Origin: Prolixibacteraceae bacterium
GTDB lineage: Bacteria; Bacteroidota; Bacteroidia; Bacteroidales; Prolixibacteraceae
DNA length: 64,000 nt
Reading direction: 5' to 3'
Assembly (NCBI GenBank): GCA_003506435.1
Contig: DOAQ01000046.1
Span: 248,001 to 312,000, forward strand
The notes under the pieces are model-generated. The model saw only the letters and a program-made list of their open reading frames with translations, was not told the origin of the DNA and searched no databases. The position numbers and the translations under genes were made by a program. Positions 34,119 to 42,372 of this stretch are shown here, one piece after another (positions within the stretch are counted from its first letter, which is position 1; every line of letters begins with the position of its first letter).

Positions 34119-35300
34119 ATGAATTATTCAGGAAAGAAAAAAAATCTCATTTTGATCTTGCTACTTTTGCCCACTTTGCTTTTTGCCGCAAAGAAGGAAA
34201 TGATCGTGATTATTGATCCGGGACACGGAGGCAAAGACGTTGGCGCTTTACACGGCAGCATTTACGAAAAAGATGTTGTGCTAAATATCGGGTTAAAACT
34301 GGGCAAATATATTAACGAACAACTTCCCGATGTAAAAGTAGTGTACACCCGAAACACCGATGTATTTGTACCTTTGCATCAACGGGCCGCCATTGCCAAC
34401 AAACACAAAGCCGATCTTTTTATATCACTGCATGCCAACTACTGCGGAACGCCTTCAATCACCGGTACCGAAACATTTATTCTTGGTTTGCACCGCTCTC
34501 AGGAAAACCTGGACGTAGCCAAAAAGGAAAACTCCGTGATTTTATTTGAGGAAGACCATTCGGAGCGATACGAAGGCTTCGATCCAAATTCATCGGAATC
34601 GTATATCATGTTTGAATTTATTCAGGACGAGTTTCTAAGGCAAAGCGCCCAATTTGCCGACCAGGTACAGGATCAGTTCAGAACCCGGATCGGACGAAAC
34701 GACAGGGGCGTAAAACAAGCCGGATTTTTGGTCCTGCGACAAACCGGGATGCCTAGTGTTCTCATTGAATCCGGATTTCTAAGCAATTCAACTGAAGCGA
34801 AATATCTGGATTCAAGAAACGGACAGGATTACATTGCATCTGCCATCTTCAGGGCGTTCAGCGATTATAAAAAAGGATTTGATTCGAAAAGCGGATTTAA
34901 TATCGATGAAAAAGCAGAAACTGAAGTAAAAGCAGAAGAGAGAACAGAAATAGAAGAAAAAACATCACCTGAAGTGAAAACAGAAGTTGTTCCTCCGCCA
35001 GCAATCTCACAAACGGCTCAAACGCCCAAAGAACAGGATACCTATTTCTCTCTTCAACTGGCTGCAACACTGAAAGACATAAAAACCATACCGGCAAATT
35101 TCAAAGGACTTAGCGGCATAAGTAGCCGGAAGGTCGGGAATGTTTTCAAATATTATATCGGAAAAGAAACCAAGTATGAAAAAATTGAAGCGTTGAAAAA
35201 AGAGGTTTGCAAAAAATATCCTGATGCTTTTATTGTTGCCTTCCGGAACGGACAGCAAATCACAGTTAAAGATGCACTGAAATTCCTCGAAAACAAATAA
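34119..35300 (+). CDS. N-acetylmuramoyl-L-alanine amidase (AmiC type)
   Basis: Periplasmic cell-wall hydrolase, 393 aa, that cuts the bond between muramic acid and the stem peptide during division. A signal peptide (about 1-25, KKKNLILILLLLPTLLFA) leads into the Amidase_3 domain (about 28-250). Zinc ligands are seen in VIIDPGHGGKDVGALHG and ADLFISLHAN, a Glu in the SIYEKDVVLN segment, and the catalytic Glu in SVLIESGFLSN. An acidic Glu/Lys linker (about 265-310) precedes a C-terminal SPOR-like domain (about 315-393, TYFSLQLAATLKDI), which would direct it to septal peptidoglycan. A MCE-family gene follows. Confidence 0.93.
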   Translation: MNYSGKKKNLILILLLLPTLLFAAKKEMIVIIDPGHGGKDVGALHGSIYEKDVVLNIGLKLGKYINEQLPDVKVVYTRNTDVFVPLHQRAAIANKHKADLFISLHANYCGTPSITGTETFILGLHRSQENLDVAKKENSVILFEEDHSERYEGFDPNSSESYIMFEFIQDEFLRQSAQFADQVQDQFRTRIGRNDRGVKQAGFLVLRQTGMPSVLIESGFLSNSTEAKYLDSRNGQDYIASAIFRAFSDYKKGFDSKSGFNIDEKAETEVKAEERTEIEEKTSPEVKTEVVPPPAISQTAQTPKEQDTYFSLQLAATLKDIKTIPANFKGLSGISSRKVGNVFKYYIGKETKYEKIEALKKEVCKKYPDAFIVAFRNGQQITVKDALKFLENK

Positions 35301-35441
35301 GCTTCCGCGAATACTTTGTTTTCTGCTGATTGCTTCTTAATATTGTAAAGAAATCAAAAACCATACAGAAATTCTGTGTTTCGACCGGAAACATTCGAAA
35401 TCTCAGTTGATCTGTATCGCCAAAACAATTTTACAGAAAGT

Positions 35442-36701
35442 ATGAAAATCTCGAAATACACCAAACTGGGAATTCTGGTAATTTTTACCCTTGCCGTTCT
35501 TATCTGGGGGCTCAATTATTTGAAAGGAGTCGACTTTTTTAAGAAAAACAACGAATACCATGTAGTTTACAACCGCATCGATGGCCTTTTGGAATCAAGC
35601 GCTGTGACCGTGAACGGATACAAAGTAGGACAAGTTACCGAAATCGATTTTACAGAAGACAATTCGGGAAACCTGCTGGTTGTATTTTCGCTGGAAGGCG
35701 ACTTTATGATCCCACGAGGATCGGTGGCCCGCATTGTTTCGAGCGACCTGATGGGAACCAAATCCATTCATCTGGAAATTAATCCCAACAGCGAGTATTA
35801 TGCTTCCGGAGATACAATTCCGGGCTCCATTGAAAGCGATTTAAAAGAGCAAGTAAGTATGCAGGTACTTCCCCTGAAAAAAAAGGCGGAAGAACTACTG
35901 GCGTCACTCGACTCGGCAATAACAGTTGTAACCTACGTTTTCAACGAACGAACCAGGGAAAACCTTGCGGAGAGTTTTGAGCATATCAACCAAACCGTTG
36001 CCAACATTGAGCAAACGTCAGGCGAATTGAAGCAACTAATTCAAAAAAACAGTGGCAGTATCACTTCCATTATTGGCAATATCGATACGCTTTCAACTGG
36101 CTTCAAAAATAATTCTGAAAACCTGAACCAGATTGTCCGCAACATTAAATCGATGAGCGATACCTTGTCCAGTTTCAGTCTCAGTCCAATGATGGCAGAA
36201 ATTAACAAAGTCTTGGGAGGTCTGAATTCAGTAATTGAAAATTTGCAGACTACCGATAATTCGGCAGGCCTGCTTCTAAACGATCCTGAACTATACGAAA
36301 ACCTCAATCAGCTTTCATCAAGCCTCGAACTGTTGCTAAAAGATTTCCGGAACAACCCGAAACGGTATGTCCATTTTTCGGCCTTCGATCTTGGCAAGAA
36401 CGTGTATATAACATCGAAACCTGAAGAATCGGATAAAAATAGCCCGGTACTATTCAAGGTGCACCTGATTTCAAGTCCTTCACAAATACCAACAAATAAC
36501 AAATTATTTGAAGACTTAGGTGAAATTGAGGAAATCTATATCAGCGGCGTATATAATTACATGACGGGGAATTCATTCGACTTTGAAGAAATCTCAAAAT
36601 TGCAGAATAAAGCAAGGGTAAATTTTCCGGATGCAAGTATTGTAGCATTCAAAAACGGACGGAAAATGAAGCTGGGAAGAGCTATAAAAAATCAAAAATA
36701 G
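35442..36701 (+). CDS. MCE-family (MlaD-like) lipid transport protein
   Basis: Inner-membrane-anchored periplasmic protein of 419 aa. One N-terminal helix (about 10-28, GILVIFTLAVLIWGLNYL) precedes the MCE domain (about 38-118; YHVVYNRIDGLLESSAVTVN, IPRGSVARIVSSDLMGTKSI). A long helical coiled-coil region follows (about 150-290), and the C-terminal part (about 310-419) may be a SPOR-like fold. MlaD-type rings move phospholipids between the membranes with a MlaE/F pump, not encoded here. The ATG at 35442 is used because upstream codons lack a signal and start only with GTG. Confidence 0.88.
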   Translation: MKISKYTKLGILVIFTLAVLIWGLNYLKGVDFFKKNNEYHVVYNRIDGLLESSAVTVNGYKVGQVTEIDFTEDNSGNLLVVFSLEGDFMIPRGSVARIVSSDLMGTKSIHLEINPNSEYYASGDTIPGSIESDLKEQVSMQVLPLKKKAEELLASLDSAITVVTYVFNERTRENLAESFEHINQTVANIEQTSGELKQLIQKNSGSITSIIGNIDTLSTGFKNNSENLNQIVRNIKSMSDTLSSFSLSPMMAEINKVLGGLNSVIENLQTTDNSAGLLLNDPELYENLNQLSSSLELLLKDFRNNPKRYVHFSAFDLGKNVYITSKPEESDKNSPVLFKVHLISSPSQIPTNNKLFEDLGEIEEIYISGVYNYMTGNSFDFEEISKLQNKARVNFPDASIVAFKNGRKMKLGRAIKNQK

Positions 36702-36984
36702 CCCTCTCTTCGCACTTAATGTTATTGTTAATAAGCATATCCCCTTATGACACAAGCATTTTCAGATATTGAATTTATAACTAATTGATATTCAGAGATA
36801 AAAATAATTTTAAAGAAAATAAAAAAAATATTTCTTTTTAACTTGCTGAAGGCTAAACCCCTTATACTTATTTTCAAAAAGTCAATAGAAAATAAATTTT
36901 TTTAATAGGTTTTTTTTCACAAAATTTGTTGAAGGGAAATTTCGAAGGAAGATTGTCTAATCATTTAATTCCTTTACAAAGAAA
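36702..36984. other. AT-rich intergenic region before dnaA
   Basis: No gene. One sequence fits the DnaA-box consensus TTWTNCACA (TTTTTCACA, 36913-36921). There is no cluster of boxes, so an origin cannot be claimed. No clear TAnnTTTG promoter box is seen near the ATG. Confidence 0.45.
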
Positions 36985-38415
36985 ATGAGTAAAGATCATA
37001 GTGCGGTTTGGGAAAATTGTCTCTCAATCATTAAGGATAATGTCCCAAGCATTAGTTTTAAAACATGGTTTGAACCTGTGGTACCGGTGAATCTGGAAGA
37101 CCAGGTATTAACTATTCAGGTACCCAGTCCGTTTTTTTATGAATATCTGGAAGAGCAGTACATTGACTTGCTTCGTAAAACACTTCGTAAAGAACTTGGC
37201 TCGGGAGCCAAACTGGAATACGTGGTAGTAATGGGAAATAACCATAGCAACAACCAGCCGTACACTGTGAAATATCCAACTACCAATAACAGCAAGATTG
37301 AAAACAAGCCGTTGAACATTCCTTTTAAAACCGAAGGAAAACCATCAATAAAAAATCCGTTCATCATTCCAGGTATTCAAAAATTGCAGATCGATCCGCA
37401 ATTGAAACTGGACAATACCTTTGATAATTTTGTGGAAGGCGAATGCAACCGTTTGGCACGAAGCGCCGGATTTGCAGTATCGCAGAACCCCGGAGGGACC
37501 GCTTTTAACCCGCTGATGATTTACGGCAACTCAGGGCTTGGAAAAACCCATTTGGCCCATGCCATTGGAATTGAAGTAAAAGAACGTTTTCCCGATAAGG
37601 TGGTATTATACGTAAATGCCAACAAATTTCAAACCCAGTTCACAGAAGCAACCCGCAATAATAACCGGAACGACTTCCTGAATTTCTATCAAATGGTGGA
37701 TGTACTCATTCTGGACGATGTTCATGAATTTGCAGGCAAAGAAAAGACACAGGAAACTTTCTTCCATATTTTCAATCACTTGCACCAGAGTGCAAAGCAA
37801 TTAATACTTACCTCCGACAAGCCTCCGATTGAACTGAAAGGAATGGAACAACGTCTGTTGTCGCGCTTTAAATGGGGATTGACCGCCGATTTACAGATAC
37901 CCGATTTCGAAACCCGAAAGGAAATACTGAAACGAAAAACCTATAAAGACGGAATTGTTATCAGTGATGAAGTACTGGAATACATTGCTTCGCATATTAC
38001 TAACAACGTACGTGAACTGGAAGGCGCATTGGTCTCCCTGTTGGCACAATCAACGCTGAACCGGAAAGAAATAACCATCGAACTGGCCAGCGACATGATC
38101 AACAAGCTGGTAAAAAATTCGAAGCGCGAACTTTCGATTGACTATATTTCAAAAGTGGTTTGCGACTATTTCAACATGACCGTTGATTCACTTCAGACCA
38201 AAACCCGTAAACGCGAAGTTGTACAGGCACGTCAGTTGGCCATGTATTTCTCGAAAAATCTGACCAAATCGTCGCTGGCATCCATCGGTTCGCAAATAGG
38301 AAATAAAGATCATGCAACCGTGCTGCATGCCTGTAAAACGGTAAACAACCTGAAAGAAACCGATAAAAACTTCCGGTTGTTTGTCGATGAGATAGAAAAG
38401 AAACTGAAAATGTAA
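36985..38415 (+). CDS. dnaA: Chromosomal replication initiator DnaA
   Basis: Binds DnaA boxes and opens the origin; 476 aa. Domain I (about 1-85, interaction domain) is followed by a linker rich in Asn and Lys (about 85-140). The AAA+ domain has Walker A GNSGLGKTHLAHAIG and Walker B VLILDDVHEFAGK, with the arginine finger region in LLSRFKWGL. The C-terminal helix-turn-helix ends with IGSQIGNKDHATVLHACKTV, the DnaA signature in which GGRDH reads GNKDH. Length is standard. It is followed by a terminator. Confidence 0.98.
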   Translation: MSKDHSAVWENCLSIIKDNVPSISFKTWFEPVVPVNLEDQVLTIQVPSPFFYEYLEEQYIDLLRKTLRKELGSGAKLEYVVVMGNNHSNNQPYTVKYPTTNNSKIENKPLNIPFKTEGKPSIKNPFIIPGIQKLQIDPQLKLDNTFDNFVEGECNRLARSAGFAVSQNPGGTAFNPLMIYGNSGLGKTHLAHAIGIEVKERFPDKVVLYVNANKFQTQFTEATRNNNRNDFLNFYQMVDVLILDDVHEFAGKEKTQETFFHIFNHLHQSAKQLILTSDKPPIELKGMEQRLLSRFKWGLTADLQIPDFETRKEILKRKTYKDGIVISDEVLEYIASHITNNVRELEGALVSLLAQSTLNRKEITIELASDMINKLVKNSKRELSIDYISKVVCDYFNMTVDSLQTKTRKREVVQARQLAMYFSKNLTKSSLASIGSQIGNKDHATVLHACKTVNNLKETDKNFRLFVDEIEKKLKM

Positions 38416-38419
38416 ATAC

Positions 38420-38452
38420 AAAAGCAGGTCATTTCGATCTGCTTTTTTTATA
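38420..38452 (+). terminator. Intrinsic terminator after dnaA
   Basis: AAAAGCAG-GTC / GAT-CTGCTTTT stem with a seven-T run. Confidence 0.85.
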
Positions 38453-38465
38453 CCGTGACGGAACG

Positions 38466-39329
38466 ATGATCTATCTGATATTAAGCATCCTCTCTTCTAC
38501 CCTCATCTTCCTGACTTTCAAAGTCTCAGAACGGTTTAAATTCAGTCTGATCAAGTTAATTGTTATAAACTACATTACTGCGGTTACACTGGGCTTTACT
38601 TTATATCCTGAACCATTCAGTATCAGCGCTACTATTTCTGAACCGTGGTTTCCGTTTGCAATAATGATTGGCGTACTTTTCATTATTTTCTTTTTCCTGA
38701 TTGGGAAATCGACACAGATTGCCGGTATTGCCGTCACTACCATTGCAGGTAAAATGTCGGTCGTGTTTCCAATCTTGTTTTCCATCATTTATTTTTCCGA
38801 AGAAATAAGGTTCATTAAAATTACCGGACTGATCGCAGCTTTTCTAGCACTTTTTCTTTGTACCTATAAGCCGGGTGAAAACTCGCTAAAAAGTGCCCGA
38901 CTCTTTTTGCCAGTACTGATTTTTACAGGCACCGGTATTGTCGATTCCATGATAAAATACAATCAACACTTGCATGTAAAAAGCGACGCAGCCCTTTTGT
39001 TTTCATCAACTGTATTTGCTATTGCCCTTATTCTGGGGCTCATGTATAGTTTCGTTTTCGAACGAAAATATGCTGAATACGCCAACTTTCCAATGCTGAC
39101 CGGCGGCATTGTTTTGGGTGCGTCCAATTTTTGTTCTCTTTATTTTCTGATGCAGGCGCTGGAAAAAAGCCATCTCGACAGTTCCATCGTTTTTGGTATC
39201 AACAATCTGTGTATTGTTGGCCTGTCGGTAATTCTTGGTTATTTTATTTTCTCAGAAAAAATGAACCGGGTAAATTTGCTTGGGGTGATTTTGGCCATTC
39301 TTTCAATCGCACTTCTAACCCGTTTTTAA
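38466..39329 (+). CDS. EamA-type (DMT superfamily) transporter
   Basis: Inner-membrane protein of 287 aa with about ten helices arranged as two repeats of five. Family features are GIAVTTIAGKMSVVFPILFS at the end of the first repeat and the matching SSIVFGINNLCIVGLSVILG plus EKMNRVNLLGVILAILSI in the second. DMT carriers export metabolites or take up small solutes; the substrate cannot be predicted. Its stop is directly followed by the ATG of the YigZ gene, so the two are co-transcribed. Confidence 0.85.
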   Translation: MIYLILSILSSTLIFLTFKVSERFKFSLIKLIVINYITAVTLGFTLYPEPFSISATISEPWFPFAIMIGVLFIIFFFLIGKSTQIAGIAVTTIAGKMSVVFPILFSIIYFSEEIRFIKITGLIAAFLALFLCTYKPGENSLKSARLFLPVLIFTGTGIVDSMIKYNQHLHVKSDAALLFSSTVFAIALILGLMYSFVFERKYAEYANFPMLTGGIVLGASNFCSLYFLMQALEKSHLDSSIVFGINNLCIVGLSVILGYFIFSEKMNRVNLLGVILAILSIALLTRF

Positions 39330-39929
39330 ATGGAAGATGTTTACAAAACCATAGAAATAGCGTCGGAAGGACTGTTTAAAGATAAAGGCAGCCGGTTTAT
39401 TGGATATGCTTTTCCTGTTTTTACAGAAGATGAAATAAAAGACCATATTTTAAGGCTGAAAAAAGAACACTACTCAGCGCGCCACCATTGCTATGCGTGG
39501 CGTTTGGGAGCCGACAAGGAGCGTTTTCGCGCCAATGACGACGGCGAACCTTCGTCATCGGCAGGGAAACCAATTCTGGGACAAATACATAGTTTCGACC
39601 TGACAAACATATTGATTGTGGTAGTTCGCTATTTCGGGGGAACATTGTTGGGAGTCAGCGGTCTGATAAATGCTTACCGGGCTGCTGCGAAAGATGCGAT
39701 TGAAAATGCCCGCATCATCGAAAAAACCGTTGAAGACATTATAATGGTCGAGTTTGGCTACGAAAGTATGAACGATGTAATGAAAATTTTCAAGGATGAA
39801 CAGTTGCCGCAACTGGAAACATCTTTCGACCTGAATTGCAGGATTAAAACATCAGTGCGGCTGAGCGAATCGCAGCGAATATGTGGGCTTCTGAAAAAAA
39901 CAGAAGGGGTGGTTGTACGCATTCTGTAA
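39330..39929 (+). CDS. YigZ/IMPACT family protein
   Basis: Protein of 199 aa, probably cytoplasmic. The N-terminal UPF0029/Impact domain (about 12-125) has KGSRFIGYAFPV, HYSARHHCYAWRLG, NDDGEPSSSAGKPIL and VVVRYFGGTLLGVSGLI, all family signatures. A C-terminal ferredoxin-like DUF1949-type domain (about 135-199) completes the usual layout. YigZ homologues may bind nucleic acid or act in amino-acid starvation control; function is not settled. The ATG touches the stop of the EamA gene. Confidence 0.9.
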   Translation: MEDVYKTIEIASEGLFKDKGSRFIGYAFPVFTEDEIKDHILRLKKEHYSARHHCYAWRLGADKERFRANDDGEPSSSAGKPILGQIHSFDLTNILIVVVRYFGGTLLGVSGLINAYRAAAKDAIENARIIEKTVEDIIMVEFGYESMNDVMKIFKDEQLPQLETSFDLNCRIKTSVRLSESQRICGLLKKTEGVVVRIL

Positions 39930-40153
39930 TAACTCAAAAAAGTACACTACTCTCAAGCTGTTGATAAGTTGATGAAAAGTTGTGGCTAAAATCATATTTT
40001 AAATGGCATTCAGCCTGTAATTTTGAATTTTGATGAAACAAGCAAGCAGTCAATATTTCCCTACCAGCGGTGAACCTGTTCACAAGACATTCTTTTCCCT
40101 CAAGCTTTTTATTACCGGCAAGCGATTTCACAAACATTATACAATACATCAAA

Positions 40154-40161
40154 TAAATTTG
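40154..40161 (+). promoter_or_regulatory. -7 promoter box of pyrBI
   Basis: TAAATTTG fits TAnnTTTG. It is the only such box in the 321-bp gap before pyrB and lies upstream of the leader terminator. A 6-bp-arm palindrome, TTGGCA-TTTAG-TGCCAA (40159-40175), overlaps the likely transcription start and could be an operator. Confidence 0.5.
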
Positions 40162-40179
40162 GCATTTAGTGCCAACCCA

Positions 40180-40220
40180 AAAAACCAACAGAGAATTGTT
40201 TCCTGTTGGTTTTTTTTTGA
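40180..40220 (+). terminator. Intrinsic terminator in the pyrB leader, candidate attenuator
   Basis: ACCAACAG (40184-40191) pairs with CTGTTGGT (40203-40210), extended by A/T pairs and followed by a nine-T run. It ends only about 30 bp before the pyrB ATG, and the only promoter box seen lies upstream of it, so it would sit inside the pyrB leader RNA. The rest of 39930-40250 shows no gene. The alternative is a plain terminator for the yigZ operon. Confidence 0.7.
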
Positions 40221-40250
40221 TCCGAACAAACCATCAAACATTCATATAAT

Positions 40251-41162
40251 ATGAACAAGAAAAGCTTAATTTCAATTACGGATTTCAGCAAAGCGGAATA
40301 TCTCCGGATTATGGAGCTGGCAGCCGATTTTGAAAAGAATCCAAACCAAAAGTTACTGGAAGGAAAAGTGGTTGCATCGTTGTTTTTCGAACCTTCGACC
40401 CGCACCCGGCTGAGCTTCGAAACGGCGATTAACCGCATGGGAGGACGCATCATCGGCTTTTCAGATGCCGGTTCGTCAAGTGTCAGCAAAGGCGAAACAC
40501 TGCACGATACCATCCGCATGGTAAGTAATTATGCCGATCTTATTGTTATGCGTCACCCGCTGGAAGGAAGTGCCCGGTACGCTTCCGAAGTATCGGGAGT
40601 GCCGGTGATCAATGCAGGCGACGGAGCTAACCAACACCCCACACAGACCCTGCTTGACATGTATTCCATTCTGAAAACACAGGGAACATTGGATAACCGT
40701 AACATTTTTATGGTGGGCGACCTCAAATACGGACGTACCGTTCATTCGCTGCTGATGGCCATGTCGGAATTTGAGAATCCGATCTTCAATTTCATTGCCC
40801 CTGAAGAACTGCAAATGCCACATGAATACAAAATGTTCCTGAAAGAAAAGGGGATACGTTATTTTGAACACAAAGAATTTACCAGTATCATTTCGGAAGC
40901 GGATATCGTTTACATGACCCGGGTACAAAAAGAACGTTTTGCCGATCCCATTGAATATGAAAAGGTGAAGAATGTTTATATCCTGCGTAACTGCATGCTG
41001 AACAACACCAAGGACAATATGCGCATCCTGCACCCACTACCCCGTGTCAACGAAATACATACCGATGTTGACAGCAACCGCAAAGCCTATTATTTCGAAC
41101 AGGCCCTGAACGGAGTTTTCACCCGCGAAGCAATCATTGCACATACCCTGAACCTAAAATAA
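40251..41162 (+). CDS. pyrB: Aspartate carbamoyltransferase catalytic subunit
   Basis: Condenses carbamoyl phosphate with aspartate in the second step of pyrimidine synthesis; 303 aa. The carbamoyl-phosphate loop FFEPSTRTRLSFE is complete, followed by SSVSKGETLHDT (the 80s loop with Ser and Lys), HPTQTLLDMYSI and the aspartate-binding HPLPRVNEI. Length is standard for the PyrB that forms dodecamers with PyrI. pyrI lies 8 bp downstream. Confidence 0.97.
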   Translation: MNKKSLISITDFSKAEYLRIMELAADFEKNPNQKLLEGKVVASLFFEPSTRTRLSFETAINRMGGRIIGFSDAGSSSVSKGETLHDTIRMVSNYADLIVMRHPLEGSARYASEVSGVPVINAGDGANQHPTQTLLDMYSILKTQGTLDNRNIFMVGDLKYGRTVHSLLMAMSEFENPIFNFIAPEELQMPHEYKMFLKEKGIRYFEHKEFTSIISEADIVYMTRVQKERFADPIEYEKVKNVYILRNCMLNNTKDNMRILHPLPRVNEIHTDVDSNRKAYYFEQALNGVFTREAIIAHTLNLK

Positions 41163-41170
41163 CGACTGCC

Positions 41171-41641
41171 ATGAGTGACGAATTAAAGAAAAAACTGAAA
41201 CTGAAAGTAAGCGCCATCCAGAATGGCACGGTAATCGATCATATTCCCTCCGAGAACCTTTTCAAGGTAATTACCATTTTAGGGCTCGACAAGGTAAACA
41301 ACCAAATCACTTTTGGGGCAAACTTTGAAAGTCAAAAACTTGGTAATAAAGCGATTATAAAAATATCCGATAAATTTTTTGAAGACGACGAAATCAACAA
41401 AATTGCCCTGATAGCGCCTCATGCCAAGCTCAACATCATTCGCGATTACGAAGTGGCTGAGAAACGCATTGTGGAAGTACCCGAAGAGGTGAATGGTATC
41501 ATGAGATGTTTCAACCCGAAATGTATCAGTAATTTCGAACCCATGGTAACCCGCTTTAAAGTAGTATCGAAGGCCCCCATCGGGCTGAAATGCCGCTATT
41601 GTGAGAAAATCACCCACGAAGACCAGATTGTAATTATATAA
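41171..41641 (+). CDS. pyrI: Aspartate carbamoyltransferase regulatory subunit
   Basis: Regulatory chain of ATCase, 156 aa, giving CTP/ATP control of PyrB. The N-terminal allosteric domain (about 1-100) begins KVSAIQNGTVIDHIPSENLF, with the nucleotide-site Lys and Asp residues. The C-terminal zinc domain has four Cys in CFNPKCISNFEP and CRYCEKITHED. It is coupled to pyrB and followed by a terminator. Confidence 0.97.
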   Translation: MSDELKKKLKLKVSAIQNGTVIDHIPSENLFKVITILGLDKVNNQITFGANFESQKLGNKAIIKISDKFFEDDEINKIALIAPHAKLNIIRDYEVAEKRIVEVPEEVNGIMRCFNPKCISNFEPMVTRFKVVSKAPIGLKCRYCEKITHEDQIVII

Positions 41642-41661
41642 TTGAAGCATACAAAATAGAT

Positions 41662-41694
41662 TTCCCGGTTTGTTCAACACACCGGGATTTTTAT
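41662..41694 (+). terminator. Intrinsic terminator after pyrBI
   Basis: TCCCGGT / ACCGGGA stem (41663-41669 and 41681-41687) followed by TTTTTA. Confidence 0.8.
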
Positions 41695-41722
41695 TTGGAA
41701 TCAGATTTTTATTCATGAATCG

Positions 41723-41752
41723 TTTGATTTTACTTATTAGTAAGTACATTTA
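41723..41752 (+). promoter_or_regulatory. Promoter with overlapping palindromic operator before tetR
   Basis: TTTG at 41723-41726, an 18-base spacer and TACATTTA at 41745-41752 form a near-consensus promoter. The spacer holds the palindrome TACTTATTAGTAAGTA (41731-41746; arms TACTTA/TAAGTA), a typical TetR-type operator. Bound repressor would block the promoter of its own gene and probably of fabF behind it. Confidence 0.65.
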
Positions 41753-41774
41753 CGGCAAATAATAATCTGAAAAC

Positions 41775-42347
41775 ATGTCAATAACACGTGAAAAGATCAT
41801 TGAAATAGGAGAAGAACTAGTTCTAACCAAAGGTTATAATGGCTTCAGCTACCAGGATATTTCAACTGTATTGGGCATAAAAAACGCTGCTGTCCATTAT
41901 TATTTTCCGAGCAAGGAGAACCTGGGAACGAGCATTATTAAAACCAACGCGCAACGGTTTGAAGAGATGGTAGATAATATGGAAAGCCTTAACTTCGACG
42001 AATGGAACCAGTTGGAATCGTTTATGAAGTTGTACCTGAAAAGTAACCGTGAAAGCAAAATTTGCCTGCTCGGATCACTGGGAACTGATGTAAACACATT
42101 AAGCGACCCCATTCATCAGGAATTAACAAAAATGGTTGATCGCATCATAAGTTGGATGGAAACGCTCTTGCAAAACGGCATGAAAAAAGGCCTGTTTCAA
42201 TTTACACTTCCTGCCCGCGATCAGGCATTGCGAATACTGGCGTTACTCATTGCAGGTTTGCAACTTGCACGTATCCTGAATAAATCAGATTTTAAAACAA
42301 TTTATCAATCGATACTGGAAGAAATAACGCCAAAACCCCAATCATAA
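41775..42347 (+). CDS. TetR/AcrR-family transcriptional regulator
   Basis: Repressor-like protein of 190 aa. The N-terminal helix-turn-helix (about 5-50) shows ITREKIIEIGEELVLTKGYN, FSYQDISTVLGIKNAAVHYY and FPSKENLG, standard for TetR. The C-terminal ligand and dimer domain (about 55-190) resembles the TetR_C group of YcdC/NemR-like regulators. The palindrome over its promoter suggests autoregulation. fabF lies 25 bp downstream, so a lipid-related signal is possible but unproven. Confidence 0.92.
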   Translation: MSITREKIIEIGEELVLTKGYNGFSYQDISTVLGIKNAAVHYYFPSKENLGTSIIKTNAQRFEEMVDNMESLNFDEWNQLESFMKLYLKSNRESKICLLGSLGTDVNTLSDPIHQELTKMVDRIISWMETLLQNGMKKGLFQFTLPARDQALRILALLIAGLQLARILNKSDFKTIYQSILEEITPKPQS

Positions 42348-42372
42348 ATTAATAACAACAAATAAAATAAAT

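Noticed and set aside
36702..36984. Replication origin beside dnaA
   Set aside because: Only one DnaA-box match and no cluster or clear unwinding repeat; AT-richness alone is common in this genome.
40030..40254. 74-codon open frame before pyrB
   Set aside because: It crosses the leader terminator and overlaps the pyrB start out of frame; composition is not protein-like.
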